This document shows, in pieces, positions 53,394-61,885 of a stretch of 64,000 bases of DNA. The notes under the pieces were generated by a model, which saw only the letters and a program-made list of their open reading frames with translations, was not told the origin of the DNA and did not search any database. This DNA comes from Duganella zoogloeoides. GTDB taxonomy: Bacteria > Pseudomonadota > Gammaproteobacteria > Burkholderiales > Burkholderiaceae_D. Positions within the stretch are counted from its first letter, which is position 1. Each line of letters starts with the position of its first letter. The stretch is from assembly GCF_034479515.1 (NCBI RefSeq), contig NZ_CP140152.1:1302001-1366000 (forward strand). Reading direction: 5' to 3'. A program made the translations under genes and the position numbers.

Positions 53394-53783
53394 ATGCGTC
53401 ACTACGAAATCGTATTTATCGTCCACCCGGACCAGAGCGAGCAAGTGCCCGCGATGATCGAACGTTACAAAACCACTGTAACGACCCGCGGTGGCTCCGT
53501 GCACCGTGTTGAAGATTGGGGCCGTCGTCAGATGGCTTACTCGATCCAGAAACTGGCCAAAGCACACTACATCTGCCTGAACATCGAATGCGACAACGAG
53601 ACCCTGGTCGAGCTGGAAACCGCATTCAAATTCAATGATGCCGTGCTGCGTCACCTGACCGTCAAGCTGAAGAAAGCGGAAACCGCTCCTTCGCCAATGA
53701 TGAAGTCGGTACAACGTGAAGATGCTGCCAAATCGCATCGCACCGAAGCCCCAGCAGCTGCTCCAGCTCCTGCCGCAGCCTAA
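53394..53783 (+). CDS. rpsF: 30S ribosomal protein S6
   Basis: A 129-residue protein: [25 protein letters not shown] and a C-terminal Ala/Pro tail longer than the core requires. It binds S18 on the small-subunit platform. AAGGGAG precedes the ATG. It is first in rpsF-priB-rpsR-rplI. Confidence 0.98.
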   Translation: MRHYEIVFIVHPDQSEQVPAMIERYKTTVTTRGGSVHRVEDWGRRQMAYSIQKLAKAHYICLNIECDNETLVELETAFKFNDAVLRHLTVKLKKAETAPSPMMKSVQREDAAKSHRTEAPAAAPAPAAA

Positions 53784-53801
53784 TTGTTTCAAGGAACCGA
53801 G

Positions 53802-54107
53802 CTGAACCAGCTCCAGTTCACTGCCCTCATTGCCGAACGTGACGCTTTGCGTTATACCCCGGCAGGCATGCCGATCATCAATGCTGTACTCCAGCATCGG
53901 TCGCAGCAAATGGAGGCGGGAATCGCCAGGTTGAGCGAGTTTGAAATTGCTGCGGTTGCCGCAGGCGAGATTTCAGGCAAGTTCAACGCGGCGCCGCTGG
54001 GCGGGGTGTACCAGTTCACCGGTTTCCTGAACAAGAAGACGCGCAATAGCAAAAGCCTGGTGTTTCACATCATTGATTTTAGTGCTGTCACGGACAGCTC
54101 AATTTAA
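53802..54107 (+). CDS. priB: primosomal replication protein N (PriB), apparent CTG start
   Basis: A 101-residue OB-fold protein that binds ssDNA and takes part in replication restart with PriA. The core is N-Q-L-Q-F-T-A-L-I-A-E-R-D-A-L-R-Y-T-P-A-G. Family members begin M-N-x-L-Q; here that methionine position is a CTG at 53802, with AAGGA placed 6 nt upstream. The only conventional upstream start is the TTG at 53784 directly after the rpsF stop (TAATTG), which lacks a ribosome site and would add six foreign residues. I favour CTG. The gene sits in its usual place between rpsF and rpsR. Confidence 0.85.
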   Translation: MNQLQFTALIAERDALRYTPAGMPIINAVLQHRSQQMEAGIARLSEFEIAAVAAGEISGKFNAAPLGGVYQFTGFLNKKTRNSKSLVFHIIDFSAVTDSSI

Positions 54108-54122
54108 ATACAGGAGCCTCAC

Positions 54123-54413
54123 ATGGCATTCGGTAAAAAGTTCGACAAAAACAAGCTCAAGCTTAAAGAAAAGCGTAAGCAACAAAACCCACTGTTCAAG
54201 CGCAAGAAGTTCTGCCGCTTCACCGCCGCTGGCGTTGAGCAAGTGGACTACAAAGACGTAGACACCCTGAAAGACTTCGTCCAGGAAAATGGCAAGATCA
54301 TGCCAGCACGTCTGACCGGCACCAAGGCGCACTACCAGCGTCAAGTGGACACCGCGATCAAGCGCGCCCGTTATCTGGCCCTGCTGCCATACACCGATCT
54401 GCACCACGCTTAA
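54123..54413 (+). CDS. rpsR: 30S ribosomal protein S18
   Basis: A 96-residue protein with [20 protein letters not shown] and [12 protein letters not shown]. The N-terminal 20 residues are an extra Lys-rich segment usual in this family. It binds S6 and 16S rRNA. AGGAG lies upstream. Confidence 0.98.
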   Translation: MAFGKKFDKNKLKLKEKRKQQNPLFKRKKFCRFTAAGVEQVDYKDVDTLKDFVQENGKIMPARLTGTKAHYQRQVDTAIKRARYLALLPYTDLHHA

Positions 54414-54447
54414 TTGCGTAGTTTAGACAAGCATCTGGAGAAGAACT

Positions 54448-54900
54448 ATGCAAATCATTCTGTTGGAAAAAGTCGTTAACCTGGGCAACCTGGGTGAAGT
54501 CGTTAAAGTCAAAGACGGTTACGCACGTAACTTCCTGATCCCGCAAAAAATGGCTCGCCGCGCTACCGCTGCTGCCGTTGCGGAATTCGAAGTCAAGCGC
54601 GCTGAACTGGAAAAAGCTGCTGCCGCCAAGCTGGCTGCTGCACAAGCTCAAGGCGAGAAACTGAACGGCATGACCGTGACCGTTTCGCAAAAAGCTGGTG
54701 TTGACGGCCGTCTGTTCGGCTCGGTCACCAACTTCGACATCGCTGAAGCGCTGACCAAAGTTGGTTTCGCTGTCGAGAAATCGGCTGTGCGCCTGCCAAC
54801 CGGTCCTCTGAAGACCACCGGCGAGTTCCCAGTGAGCGTTGCTCTGCACACCGACGTGATCGCTGAAGTGACCGTTGCTGTTGTAGGCGAAGCTGCCTAA
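54448..54900 (+). CDS. rplI: 50S ribosomal protein L9
   Basis: A 150-residue protein: [30 protein letters not shown] start, connecting helix rich in Ala/Lys/Glu, and the C-terminal rRNA-binding domain with G-R-L-F-G-S-V-T. It is the last gene before a strong terminator. Confidence 0.98.
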   Translation: MQIILLEKVVNLGNLGEVVKVKDGYARNFLIPQKMARRATAAAVAEFEVKRAELEKAAAAKLAAAQAQGEKLNGMTVTVSQKAGVDGRLFGSVTNFDIAEALTKVGFAVEKSAVRLPTGPLKTTGEFPVSVALHTDVIAEVTVAVVGEAA

Positions 54901-54941
54901 TACTTGCATGGGTTTCGGCCTGTCAAGTAAGCAATACCATT

Positions 54942-54970
54942 AAAAAAAGCCGGGTTCGCCCGGCTTTTTT
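54942..54970 (+). terminator. terminator of the rpsF-rplI operon
   Basis: A-run, GCCGGG (54949-54954), TTCG tetraloop, CCCGGC (54959-54964) and T-run form a textbook terminator about 50 nt after rplI. Confidence 0.93.
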
Positions 54971-55005
54971 TCGCCCCGTTTTTTTTGTTGCACTGCCTAA
55001 GCAGG

Positions 55006-55011
55006 TATAAT
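55006..55011 (+). promoter_or_regulatory. consensus -10 of dnaB, 7 nt from the ATG
   Basis: TATAAT ends at 55011 and the dnaB ATG begins at 55019. The expected transcription start is the A of the ATG, implying a leaderless mRNA. The -35 region (around 54983-54988) is only a T-rich match. Confidence 0.55.
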
Positions 55012-55018
55012 TCGCGCC

Positions 55019-56404
55019 ATGAACGCCCCCTCCGATCCGCAAGTCGATTCGCTCCGCGTCCCGCCGCATTCCATCGAAGCAGAACAGTCCGTCATTGGCG
55101 GCCTGCTGCGCGATAACGCCGCGTTCGACCGTATCGCCGACATGATGAACCCGGACGATTTCTACCGTTACGATCATCGCATCATCTTCGAACAGATCGT
55201 CAAGATGATCAACGCGTCCAAGCCGGCCGACGTGATCACCGTATTCGAAACGCTGACGCAACTGGGCAAGGCCGACGACGTTGGCGGCCTGATGTACCTG
55301 AACGCGATGGCGCAAAACACGCCATCGGCAGCGAATATCCGCCGCTATGCCGAGATCGTGCGCGATCGCTCGATCCTGCGCCAGCTGATCACCGTGGCCG
55401 ACGAAATTTCGGGCCAGGCGTTCAGCCCGCAAGGCAAGGAAGTCAAGCAGATGCTCGACGAGGCCGAATCGAAGATTTTCGCCATTGCCGAGCAGGGCGC
55501 GCGCGGCGCCGCCGGCTGGCTCGCAGTGCAGCCGCTGCTCACGCAGGTGGTCGAGCGCATCGACGAACTGTATTCGCGCGACAACCAGTCCGAGATTACC
55601 GGCGTGCCCACCGGCTTTATCGACCTCGACCGCATGACATCGGGCCTGCAGGGCGGCGACCTGGTCATCGTGGCCGGTCGTCCGTCGATGGGTAAAACCG
55701 CGTTTTCGGTCAACATCGGCGAGAACGTCGCGATCGAAGCCGGCTTGCCGGTGGCAATCTTCTCGATGGAGATGGGCGGCGCCCAGCTGGCCATGCGTAT
55801 GCTCGGTTCAGTCGGCCAGCTCGACCAGCACCGCCTGCGTACCGGCCGCCTCAACGACGAAGACTGGCCGCGCCTGACGCATGCCATTCAAAAGATGAAC
55901 GACGCCCAGTTGTTCATCGACGAAACCCCGGCGCTGAACCCGATCGAGATGCGCGCCCGCGCGCGCCGCCTGGCGCGCCAGTGCGGCAAGCTCGGCCTCA
56001 TCATCGTCGACTACCTGCAGCTGATGCAGGGTTCCAAGCAGGGCGACAACCGTACCGCTGAAATTTCCGAGATCTCGCGCTCGCTCAAGGGGCTGGCCAA
56101 GGAACTCGGCTGCCCGGTGATCGCGCTGTCGCAGCTGAACCGCTCGCTGGAACAACGCCCCAACAAACGCCCCATCATGTCCGACTTGCGCGAATCGGGC
56201 GCTATCGAACAGGATGCGGACGTGATCATTTTCCTGTACCGCGACGAGGTGTACAACCCCGACTCGCCGGATAAAGGAACGGCCGAAATCATTATCGGTA
56301 AGCAGCGTAACGGCCCGATCGGCTCGGTACGGCTTACCTGGATCGGCCAATATACCAAGTTTGGCAATTACGTCGGTAACCTGGCGCTCTACCAGGGCGA
56401 TTAA
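55019..56404 (+). CDS. dnaB: replicative DNA helicase
   Basis: A 461-residue hexameric helicase. The N-terminal primase-binding domain (H-S-I-E-A-E-Q-S-V-I-G-G-L-L) is followed by a linker and the RecA-like motor with Walker A G-R-P-S-M-G-K-T-A-F and Walker B I-I-V-D-Y-L-Q-L-M. L-S-Q-L-N-R-S-L-E-Q-R and D-L-R-E-S-G-A-I-E-Q-D-A-D are present. No ribosome site is visible; the -10 element lies so close that a leaderless transcript is likely. No intein. Confidence 0.98.
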   Translation: MNAPSDPQVDSLRVPPHSIEAEQSVIGGLLRDNAAFDRIADMMNPDDFYRYDHRIIFEQIVKMINASKPADVITVFETLTQLGKADDVGGLMYLNAMAQNTPSAANIRRYAEIVRDRSILRQLITVADEISGQAFSPQGKEVKQMLDEAESKIFAIAEQGARGAAGWLAVQPLLTQVVERIDELYSRDNQSEITGVPTGFIDLDRMTSGLQGGDLVIVAGRPSMGKTAFSVNIGENVAIEAGLPVAIFSMEMGGAQLAMRMLGSVGQLDQHRLRTGRLNDEDWPRLTHAIQKMNDAQLFIDETPALNPIEMRARARRLARQCGKLGLIIVDYLQLMQGSKQGDNRTAEISEISRSLKGLAKELGCPVIALSQLNRSLEQRPNKRPIMSDLRESGAIEQDADVIIFLYRDEVYNPDSPDKGTAEIIIGKQRNGPIGSVRLTWIGQYTKFGNYVGNLALYQGD

Positions 56405-56498
56405 GCCCGGGAAGACCCAGAACGACGCTTCTTTACGCCGCGCCTGTACCCCGGGCCGGCAACCTGTAGTAATGACGAATCATTGATCGGAGAAAGAC

Positions 56499-57125
56499 AT
56501 GTTTGGACGCTTGATGCCCACCGAGGGCAAATTTTTTGACCTGTTTAACCAACACGCCGACCTGTGCGTCAAAGGTGCAAAAGAAATGCTGGGCCTGATG
56601 TCCAACTTCGACGACCTGGAAAATCGCGTCCACGCGATCGAAAGCATCGAAAAGCAGGCCGACAAGATCACCTATCAAACCGTGGACTTGCTGCACAAAA
56701 CCTTCATCACCCCGATCGACCGCGACGACATCCACAAGCTGATCACCCGCCAGGACGACATCCTCGACCTGCTGGAAGACGCGGCCCAGACCGTCTCGCT
56801 GTACGACCTGCATTCGGTCACCCCGGAAGCCCAGCGTCTGGCCGAACTGGTGCTGGCCTGTACCGAGAAGGTCCAGGCGGCCGTGGCCCTGCTGCATAAC
56901 ATGGACAACTCGCGCGAAATCGTCGCCATCTGCGAAGAAATCGACCGCCTGGAATCGGACGCCGACCACGTGATGCGCGCTGCCATGTCCAAGCTGTTCC
57001 GCGACGAACCCGATGTGCGCAACCTGATCAAGATGAAAGCCATCTACGAGATCCTGGAAACCGTGACCGACCGTTGCGAAGATGTGGCCAACATCATCGA
57101 AGGCATCATCGTCGAAAACGCGTAA
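56499..57125 (+). CDS. DUF47 (PhoU-like) phosphate transport regulator
   Basis: A 208-residue all-helical protein of the YkaA/DUF47 group: M-F-G-R-L-M-P-T-E-G-K-F-F-D-L-F-N-Q-H-A, E-x-x-A-D-K-I-T-Y and T-P-I-D-R-D-D-I-H-K-L-I. Members are encoded next to Pit transporters and are thought to modulate them. CGGAG precedes the ATG. pit follows 23 nt later, so they form an operon. Confidence 0.9.
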   Translation: MFGRLMPTEGKFFDLFNQHADLCVKGAKEMLGLMSNFDDLENRVHAIESIEKQADKITYQTVDLLHKTFITPIDRDDIHKLITRQDDILDLLEDAAQTVSLYDLHSVTPEAQRLAELVLACTEKVQAAVALLHNMDNSREIVAICEEIDRLESDADHVMRAAMSKLFRDEPDVRNLIKMKAIYEILETVTDRCEDVANIIEGIIVENA

Positions 57126-57148
57126 GCTCAACAGAAAAAGAATAACAG

Positions 57149-58162
57149 ATGAATTCCATCCAAATCAGCATCTGGGTGCTGGGCGTTTTGATTGCCCTGG
57201 CACTGGTGTTTGACTTCATGAACGGCTTCCATGACGCCGCCAACGCGATCGCCACGGTGGTCTCCACCGGCGTGCTGAAACCGCAAACGGCCGTGGCCAT
57301 GGCTGCCTTCTTCAACTTCATTGCCATCTTCGTGTTCCACCAGCTGACGGTGGCGGCCACGGTCGGCAAGGGCACCATCGACCCCAACGTGGTGGACCAG
57401 TACGTGATCTTCGGCGCGCTGGTCGGCGCCATTGTCTGGAACGTGGTCACCTGGTACTACGGCATTCCGTCGTCGTCGTCGCACGCGCTGATCGGCGGGC
57501 TGGTGGGTGCGGCAGTGGCCAAGAGCGGTACCGGCGCGCTGGTGTCCGCCGGACTGATCAAGATCGTCGCCTTCATTGTGCTCGCACCCGTGATGGGCTT
57601 TATCTTCGGCTCGATCATGATGCTGATCGTGTCGTGGATTTTCGTGCGGTCCACGCCGCGCCGGGTCGATAAATGGTTCCGCCGCCTGCAACTGGTGTCC
57701 GCTGCATCGTACAGCCTGGGCCACGGCGGCAATGACGCGCAAAAGACCATCGGCATCATCTGGATGCTGCTGATTGCCGCCGGCTACTCGCAGGCCGGCG
57801 ACGCCGAGCCGCCGCTGTGGGTGATCATCTCCTGCTACACGGCGATCTCGTTCGGCACGCTGTTCGGCGGCTGGCGCATCGTCAAGACCATGGGCCAGAA
57901 GATCACCAAGCTCAAGCCGGTGGGCGGCTTCTGCGCCGAATCGGGCGGTGCTGTCACCCTGTTCGTGGCCACGGCACTGGGCGTGCCGGTCTCCACCACC
58001 CACACCATCACCGGCGCCATCGTCGGCGTGGGCGCCTCGCAGAAGATGTCTGCCGTGCGCTGGGGCGTGGCCGGCAACATCGTCTGGGCCTGGATCTTCA
58101 CGATTCCGGCATCGGCGTTCGTGGCGGCGATTGCCTGGTGGGCTGGACGTCACATTCTGTAA
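57149..58162 (+). CDS. pit: low-affinity inorganic phosphate transporter, PiT family
   Basis: A 337-residue inner-membrane permease with about ten hydrophobic segments. The two PiT signatures are F-M-N-G-F-H-D-A-A-N-A-I-A-T-V near the N-terminus and G-H-G-G-N-D-A-Q-K-T-I-G in the middle, plus V-S-T-T-H-T-I-T-G-A. It imports (metal-)phosphate with protons. It is shorter than E. coli PitA (about 499) because it lacks the large central loop, as in other Betaproteobacteria. A terminator follows. Confidence 0.93.
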   Translation: MNSIQISIWVLGVLIALALVFDFMNGFHDAANAIATVVSTGVLKPQTAVAMAAFFNFIAIFVFHQLTVAATVGKGTIDPNVVDQYVIFGALVGAIVWNVVTWYYGIPSSSSHALIGGLVGAAVAKSGTGALVSAGLIKIVAFIVLAPVMGFIFGSIMMLIVSWIFVRSTPRRVDKWFRRLQLVSAASYSLGHGGNDAQKTIGIIWMLLIAAGYSQAGDAEPPLWVIISCYTAISFGTLFGGWRIVKTMGQKITKLKPVGGFCAESGGAVTLFVATALGVPVSTTHTITGAIVGVGASQKMSAVRWGVAGNIVWAWIFTIPASAFVAAIAWWAGRHIL

Positions 58163-58168
58163 ATCTAT

Positions 58169-58193
58169 AAAGGGAGCTGCGGCTCCCTTTTTT
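58169..58193 (+). terminator. terminator after pit
   Basis: GGGAGC (58172-58177), TGCG loop, GCTCCC (58182-58187) and a T-run lie 9 nt after the pit stop. Confidence 0.9.
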
Positions 58194-58197
58194 CATC

Positions 58198-58584
58198 ATG
58201 CCAAAAATTGAATTCAAGCAGTTGCTGGAGCTGGCGTTGGTTTCCCAAGCGGTCACCGGCGACTGCACCTGCAACCAGGTGCCGCTGGCAGCCTGGCAAG
58301 CGCTGCCGATGACCCTCGAGCTGGACCGATTCGATGAGGTGGGCACGCTGGTGGACGATCCGTACGACGAACCGGCGTTTGCCGAATGCCACCCGCACGG
58401 CACCCGCTACGACAGCCCGGACGCCCCGATCGCGCCGCGCTACTATCCCTGCAACATCAGCCAGGTAGCCCGCTGCCGCGACTGCGGCCGGCACTACCTG
58501 CGCTACAACGAGGCGGGCGGGTACTTTACCGAGTTGCGGATCAGGGCGTTACAGCCGGAGTTGTTGGTGGATGCCCTGCCGTAG
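58198..58584 (+). CDS. hypothetical protein with cysteine pairs, 128 aa
   Basis: No family was recognised. The protein starts M-P-K-I-E-F-K-Q-L-L-E-L-A and has C-T-C near residue 23 and Y-Y-P-C ... C-R-D-C-G-R-H-Y in the second half, a possible zinc ribbon. The middle is acidic (D-D-P-Y-D-E-P-A-F-A-E-C). The ATG lies only about 5 nt after the T-run of the pit terminator and no ribosome site is visible, so expression is unclear; the T-rich spacer may be part of its promoter. The end is A-L-Q-P-E-L-L-V-D-A-L. Confidence 0.55.
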   Translation: MPKIEFKQLLELALVSQAVTGDCTCNQVPLAAWQALPMTLELDRFDEVGTLVDDPYDEPAFAECHPHGTRYDSPDAPIAPRYYPCNISQVARCRDCGRHYLRYNEAGGYFTELRIRALQPELLVDALP

Positions 58585-58596
58585 CCTTCCGGTCTT

Positions 58597-59007
58597 CTAT
58601 GGGGCTGGCTCATCCAGCCAATTCTCGATCTGTATCCCAGGATAGGCAACGAAATCACGGACGTTATTGGTCACTAAAATAATTTGCAGCGACAACGCAT
58701 GGGCCGCGATCAGCTTGTCGAGCTGATCGCGTTTGCGCTCCTGCGTGGCGTGACGTATTGGGCCATAGGCAGCGGCGGCGCGGACATCGAAAGGCGCCAC
58801 AGGAATGGACTTGATCAGGTTGTTCAAATGTCGGCGCTGACGTACGCGGTCGCTGCTGACCAAGACACCGAATTCCAGCTCGGCGTAAGTGATGGCCGAA
58901 ATCATCACATCGCCGACACGACATTGCGCAAAGCGGCGTGCAACTGTCGGCGGCTGATTTTTCATCAGGTAAATGCAGATATTGGTGTCCAGCATGGACT
59001 GGAGCAT
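58597..59007 (-). CDS. vapC: VapC family PIN-domain ribonuclease toxin
   Basis: A 136-residue PIN protein. Catalytic acids appear in M-L-D-T-N-I-C-I-Y (D7), A-E-L-E-F-G-V and the late D-Q-L-D-K-L-I-A-A-H. VapC toxins cleave tRNA or rRNA and are blocked by VapB. The start overlaps the antitoxin stop (TGATG), so translation is coupled; an internal ATG four codons later is also possible. Order antitoxin-toxin is typical. Confidence 0.9.
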   Translation of the reverse strand: MLQSMLDTNICIYLMKNQPPTVARRFAQCRVGDVMISAITYAELEFGVLVSSDRVRQRRHLNNLIKSIPVAPFDVRAAAAYGPIRHATQERKRDQLDKLIAAHALSLQIILVTNNVRDFVAYPGIQIENWLDEPAP

Positions 59008-59246
59008 CAGAGTTTCTCGCGATCTTCCTGCTGCTGCGAACCACGTCCTTCGGCAAGAAAGTCGGGGGAGAAGCGGGCAAACTTGCGTAATACGCCGTCC
59101 AGCGATTTTTTTGGCGCTGGCCGGATACGCAGTTCCTCGCCAATCTTTTCGATTTCCAGATCGAGTTCGGTGTTTTTATAGGCGAGCTCTGCTGGTATTT
59201 TGATAGCTTGAGAATTGCCCGTTTTGAATGCTTTGCTACTGTGCAT
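59007..59246 (-). CDS. vapB: VapB-type (AbrB/SpoVT fold) antitoxin
   Basis: A 79-residue antitoxin. The N-terminal S-K-A-F-K-T-G-N-S-Q-A-I-K-I-P-A-E-L is the swapped-hairpin AbrB DNA-binding motif; the C-terminal R-F-S-P-D-F-L-A-E-G-R tail would fill the toxin active site. GGGAG lies about 8 nt before the ATG chosen. A longer frame upstream lacks a ribosome site. It forms a two-gene module with vapC. Confidence 0.87.
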   Translation of the reverse strand: MHSSKAFKTGNSQAIKIPAELAYKNTELDLEIEKIGEELRIRPAPKKSLDGVLRKFARFSPDFLAEGRGSQQQEDREKL

Positions 59247-59323
59247 TTGCGGCTCCCTGTTGATCCGATCCATCACGCCTTCAATCATGATTGGACACGG
59301 CCTGCGCCGATAAGTTCAATCGC

Positions 59324-61039
59324 TCATACCACAAACAACTTGTCGTACGCCGCCAGCAAACTCTGGTGCAGCGCGCTGCCTTCGAAGTTGGGGCCCAGGG
59401 CGTCGAGGCCGAAGAAGCGTTCGGAGCCGTCGAGCAGCGCTTCGGCCAGTTCCAGCGTGGGGGCGCCGTACAGCAGTGCGAGCGCGTGGCGGTAGTTGTC
59501 CGGTTCATCGAGCTTGACGATGGTTTCGATGCAGCGGTACACCAGCAGGCGCGGCGCGGGCAGGTCGCGGTAGTGGCGGATCCAGTCGCAGCCTTCCAGC
59601 ACCGCTTCTTCGTCGCCGACCACCAGCGCCAGCAGGGTTTTCAGTTCGCCGAGGCGCAGCTGCTTCCAGGGCGTGCCGGCTGGCACCGCCAGGCCCAGGA
59701 TTTCCCACACCGGCCGCTCGTCGTTGAGATGAGATGTTTGCAGCGCGGCCAGCAATGACGTGCATTCCTGCACCGAGAGCTCGTGCAGGCGCGCCAGCAG
59801 CGGACGCAGCGTATTGCCGGCGCTGTTGTTCTCCCACTCGAGGTCGTCGAGCGGATAGATTTCGGAAAATCCCGGCACCAGGATGCGGCAGCTGTAGATG
59901 CCTTGCTCGTCGAAATCGGCCACGTAAATATCCTTGCCTTCGGCGTGCAGGGCATCGACCAGCCACTGGTAGTCGCCGGTGGTGGTGGTGCTGAAGTTCC
60001 AGTCGACGAACGGGTAGTCGGAGGTATCGCTGAAGAAGTCCCAGCTGATCACGCCGCTCGAGTCGACGAAGTGGATCTCGAGGTTGGTCACCGCGTTAAT
60101 TTCAGTCATGTCGAAACCCGGTTCGGGCAAGCCGGCCAGCGACTCCAGCGGGCGCCCTTGCAGCAGTTCGGTCAGTGCGCGCTCGAGCGCGATCTCCAGG
60201 CGCGGATGGGCGCCATAGGAGGACAGCACGCCCTGGTCGGCGGAATTGACCAGGGTGACGTTCATGACCGGGTACTTGCCGCCCAGCGAAGCATCCTTGA
60301 CCAGCACGCCAAAGCCGGCTGCGCGCAGCGCTTCGATGCTGGCGCGCAGGCGCGGGAAGCGGGCAATCACGTCGTCCGGCACGTCCGGCAGGCACAGGCC
60401 TTCGGCGATGATGCGGTACTGGATGGCGTGCTCGAAAATTTCGGCCAGGGCCTGGGCGCGCGCTTCGTTGAGAGTGTTACCTGACGCCATGCCGTTGCTC
60501 ACGTACAGATTGCCGATGATGTTGACCGGGATATACGTGGTGGCGCCATCGCGCAGGCGCGTGTAGGGCAGGGCGCAGATGCCGCGCGCGCTGTTGCCGG
60601 AATTGATGTCGATGAGCGCGCTGGCGGGAATGTCGCCTTGCGGGTTATAGAGCGCATGCAGCTCCGGGTTGAGCACGTCTGCCGGCCAGCTGCCATCGGT
60701 GGCCGGTGCGAACCATTTTTCGCGCGGATGGTGCACCACCGGTGCGCTGGCGCGGTCGGCGCCCAGGTGATAGTGGGTCCAGAAATAATGCGTGCTCAGG
60801 CGTTCGGCGAATTCGCCCCAGGCGCTGGCGCGTGCAGCCAGTTCGGTGGCGCCCTTGCCGTTGGCGTACAGCAGCGGGCAGTCGCGGTCCTGCAGGCGCA
60901 GCGACCACACGCCGTTAACGGACTGATGCGCAGCCAGTTCGTCGAGCAGGAAGCCGCGCGCAGCCAGCCTGGTCTGCACGTTGGCGATGGTCGTCTCGAG
61001 GGCAAGGTCTTTACCCGGGATAAAGGTTTCGGTATTCAT
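59324..61039 (-). CDS. ycaO: YcaO family protein (E. coli YcaO type)
   Basis: A 571-residue YcaO protein matching the long E. coli form in size (586) and layout: N-terminal YcaO ATP-binding domain (A-T-E-L-A-A-R-A-S-A-W-G-E-F-A-E-R, N-S-G-N-S-A-R-G, N-E-A-R-A-Q-A-L-A-E-I-F-E) and a C-terminal TPR-like helical region. YcaO enzymes activate amide backbones with ATP. The E. coli protein supports RimO beta-methylthiolation of ribosomal S12. No peptide precursor or dehydrogenase gene is near, so an RiPP role is unlikely. The start has a moderate GAGAG site. Confidence 0.9.
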   Translation of the reverse strand: MNTETFIPGKDLALETTIANVQTRLAARGFLLDELAAHQSVNGVWSLRLQDRDCPLLYANGKGATELAARASAWGEFAERLSTHYFWTHYHLGADRASAPVVHHPREKWFAPATDGSWPADVLNPELHALYNPQGDIPASALIDINSGNSARGICALPYTRLRDGATTYIPVNIIGNLYVSNGMASGNTLNEARAQALAEIFEHAIQYRIIAEGLCLPDVPDDVIARFPRLRASIEALRAAGFGVLVKDASLGGKYPVMNVTLVNSADQGVLSSYGAHPRLEIALERALTELLQGRPLESLAGLPEPGFDMTEINAVTNLEIHFVDSSGVISWDFFSDTSDYPFVDWNFSTTTTGDYQWLVDALHAEGKDIYVADFDEQGIYSCRILVPGFSEIYPLDDLEWENNSAGNTLRPLLARLHELSVQECTSLLAALQTSHLNDERPVWEILGLAVPAGTPWKQLRLGELKTLLALVVGDEEAVLEGCDWIRHYRDLPAPRLLVYRCIETIVKLDEPDNYRHALALLYGAPTLELAEALLDGSERFFGLDALGPNFEGSALHQSLLAAYDKLFVV

Positions 61040-61297
61040 CGAAGGCTCTCGGTAAAGGGGAAGTGGGGCAGGGCTTGGTGCCAGCATACCCCAATGCGTG
61101 CATGCCTTGTCGCCCGGGTCGGGTTACAATATGCTGCAACGCGCCATCACCAAAGCGGCCCTGTCCCGGGTACCACCGCTCGATTACGCAGGGCTTAAAT
61201 GTGGGATAGCTCCTACGTAAGAATACTCTTTTGGCTGCTTACCGAAGTGCGCCCCGGCGGGCACAATACGGGCTGGATTCAAACAGCAAAGCAGAAC

Positions 61298-61792
61298 ATG
61301 AAAATCATCGATCAGCGTTACATGGACAGCGACAATCGCTACTCCACCCAGCCATGCCTTCTCAGTATTCTCGAAGTTGACGACGCACCTGCCAACCCGG
61401 TCGCCATGGCTTCGCTCGACCAGCGTTTGCTGGCACTGCTGCCGGGCGTGCGCAACCAGGCCGCCATGGTCGGCCTGCGTGCCGAAGGCGTGCCGCAAAT
61501 CGTGCGCGTGGTGCAGCAGGTCGCAATGGAATTGCGCCGCCTGGCACTCAATGAAGTGTCGGTCGGTTTTGTCGGCGTGGTGCCGCGCACTCGAGGCCGT
61601 TACCGCCTGGTGCTGCCTTACGGCGCCACCGCCAAGAACGCTGCCGCGCCGGCGCTGCGCATCGCCACCCAGATGGTGTCGGCCCTGCGCGCAGGCAAAT
61701 CGTTCAACTTGCAGGCTGCCGTGGCGCGCCTGCGTGCACTGGCCGACCGCCGCTCGCTGCCGCGTGGCGCGGCGCTCGCTGCTGCCGCCTGA
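61298..61792 (+). CDS. small protein resembling the N-terminal domain of cyanophycin synthetase
   Basis: A 164-residue protein starting M-K-I-I-D-Q-R-Y. The segments L-L-A-L-L-P-G-V-R, V-V-Q-Q-V-A-M-E-L-R-R-L-A and R-Y-R-L-V-L-P-Y followed by A-L-R-I-A-T-Q-M recall the CphA N-domain, in which a similar helix-strand order precedes the ATP-grasp part. No ATP-grasp or Mur-ligase domain is present. The frame is open 99 nt farther upstream, but the ribosome site is weak at every start. Upstream, 61040-61297 is non-coding. It may be a regulator or remnant of cyanophycin metabolism; the resemblance is by eye only. Confidence 0.5.
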   Translation: MKIIDQRYMDSDNRYSTQPCLLSILEVDDAPANPVAMASLDQRLLALLPGVRNQAAMVGLRAEGVPQIVRVVQQVAMELRRLALNEVSVGFVGVVPRTRGRYRLVLPYGATAKNAAAPALRIATQMVSALRAGKSFNLQAAVARLRALADRRSLPRGAALAAAA

Positions 61793-61885
61793 TCCGACCC
61801 CGCATCGCTGCGCCGGGTATATTCCGTGATCCCGGGGCCGCGGCGGCCCGGCACCGGCCCGGTCGTATTTAGCAGTGGTGCCGGC

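Noticed and set aside
59324..61039. YcaO as part of an azoline RiPP cluster
   Set aside because: The protein has the long E. coli YcaO layout with a TPR-like C-terminus, and no precursor peptide, E1-like partner or dehydrogenase gene is near.
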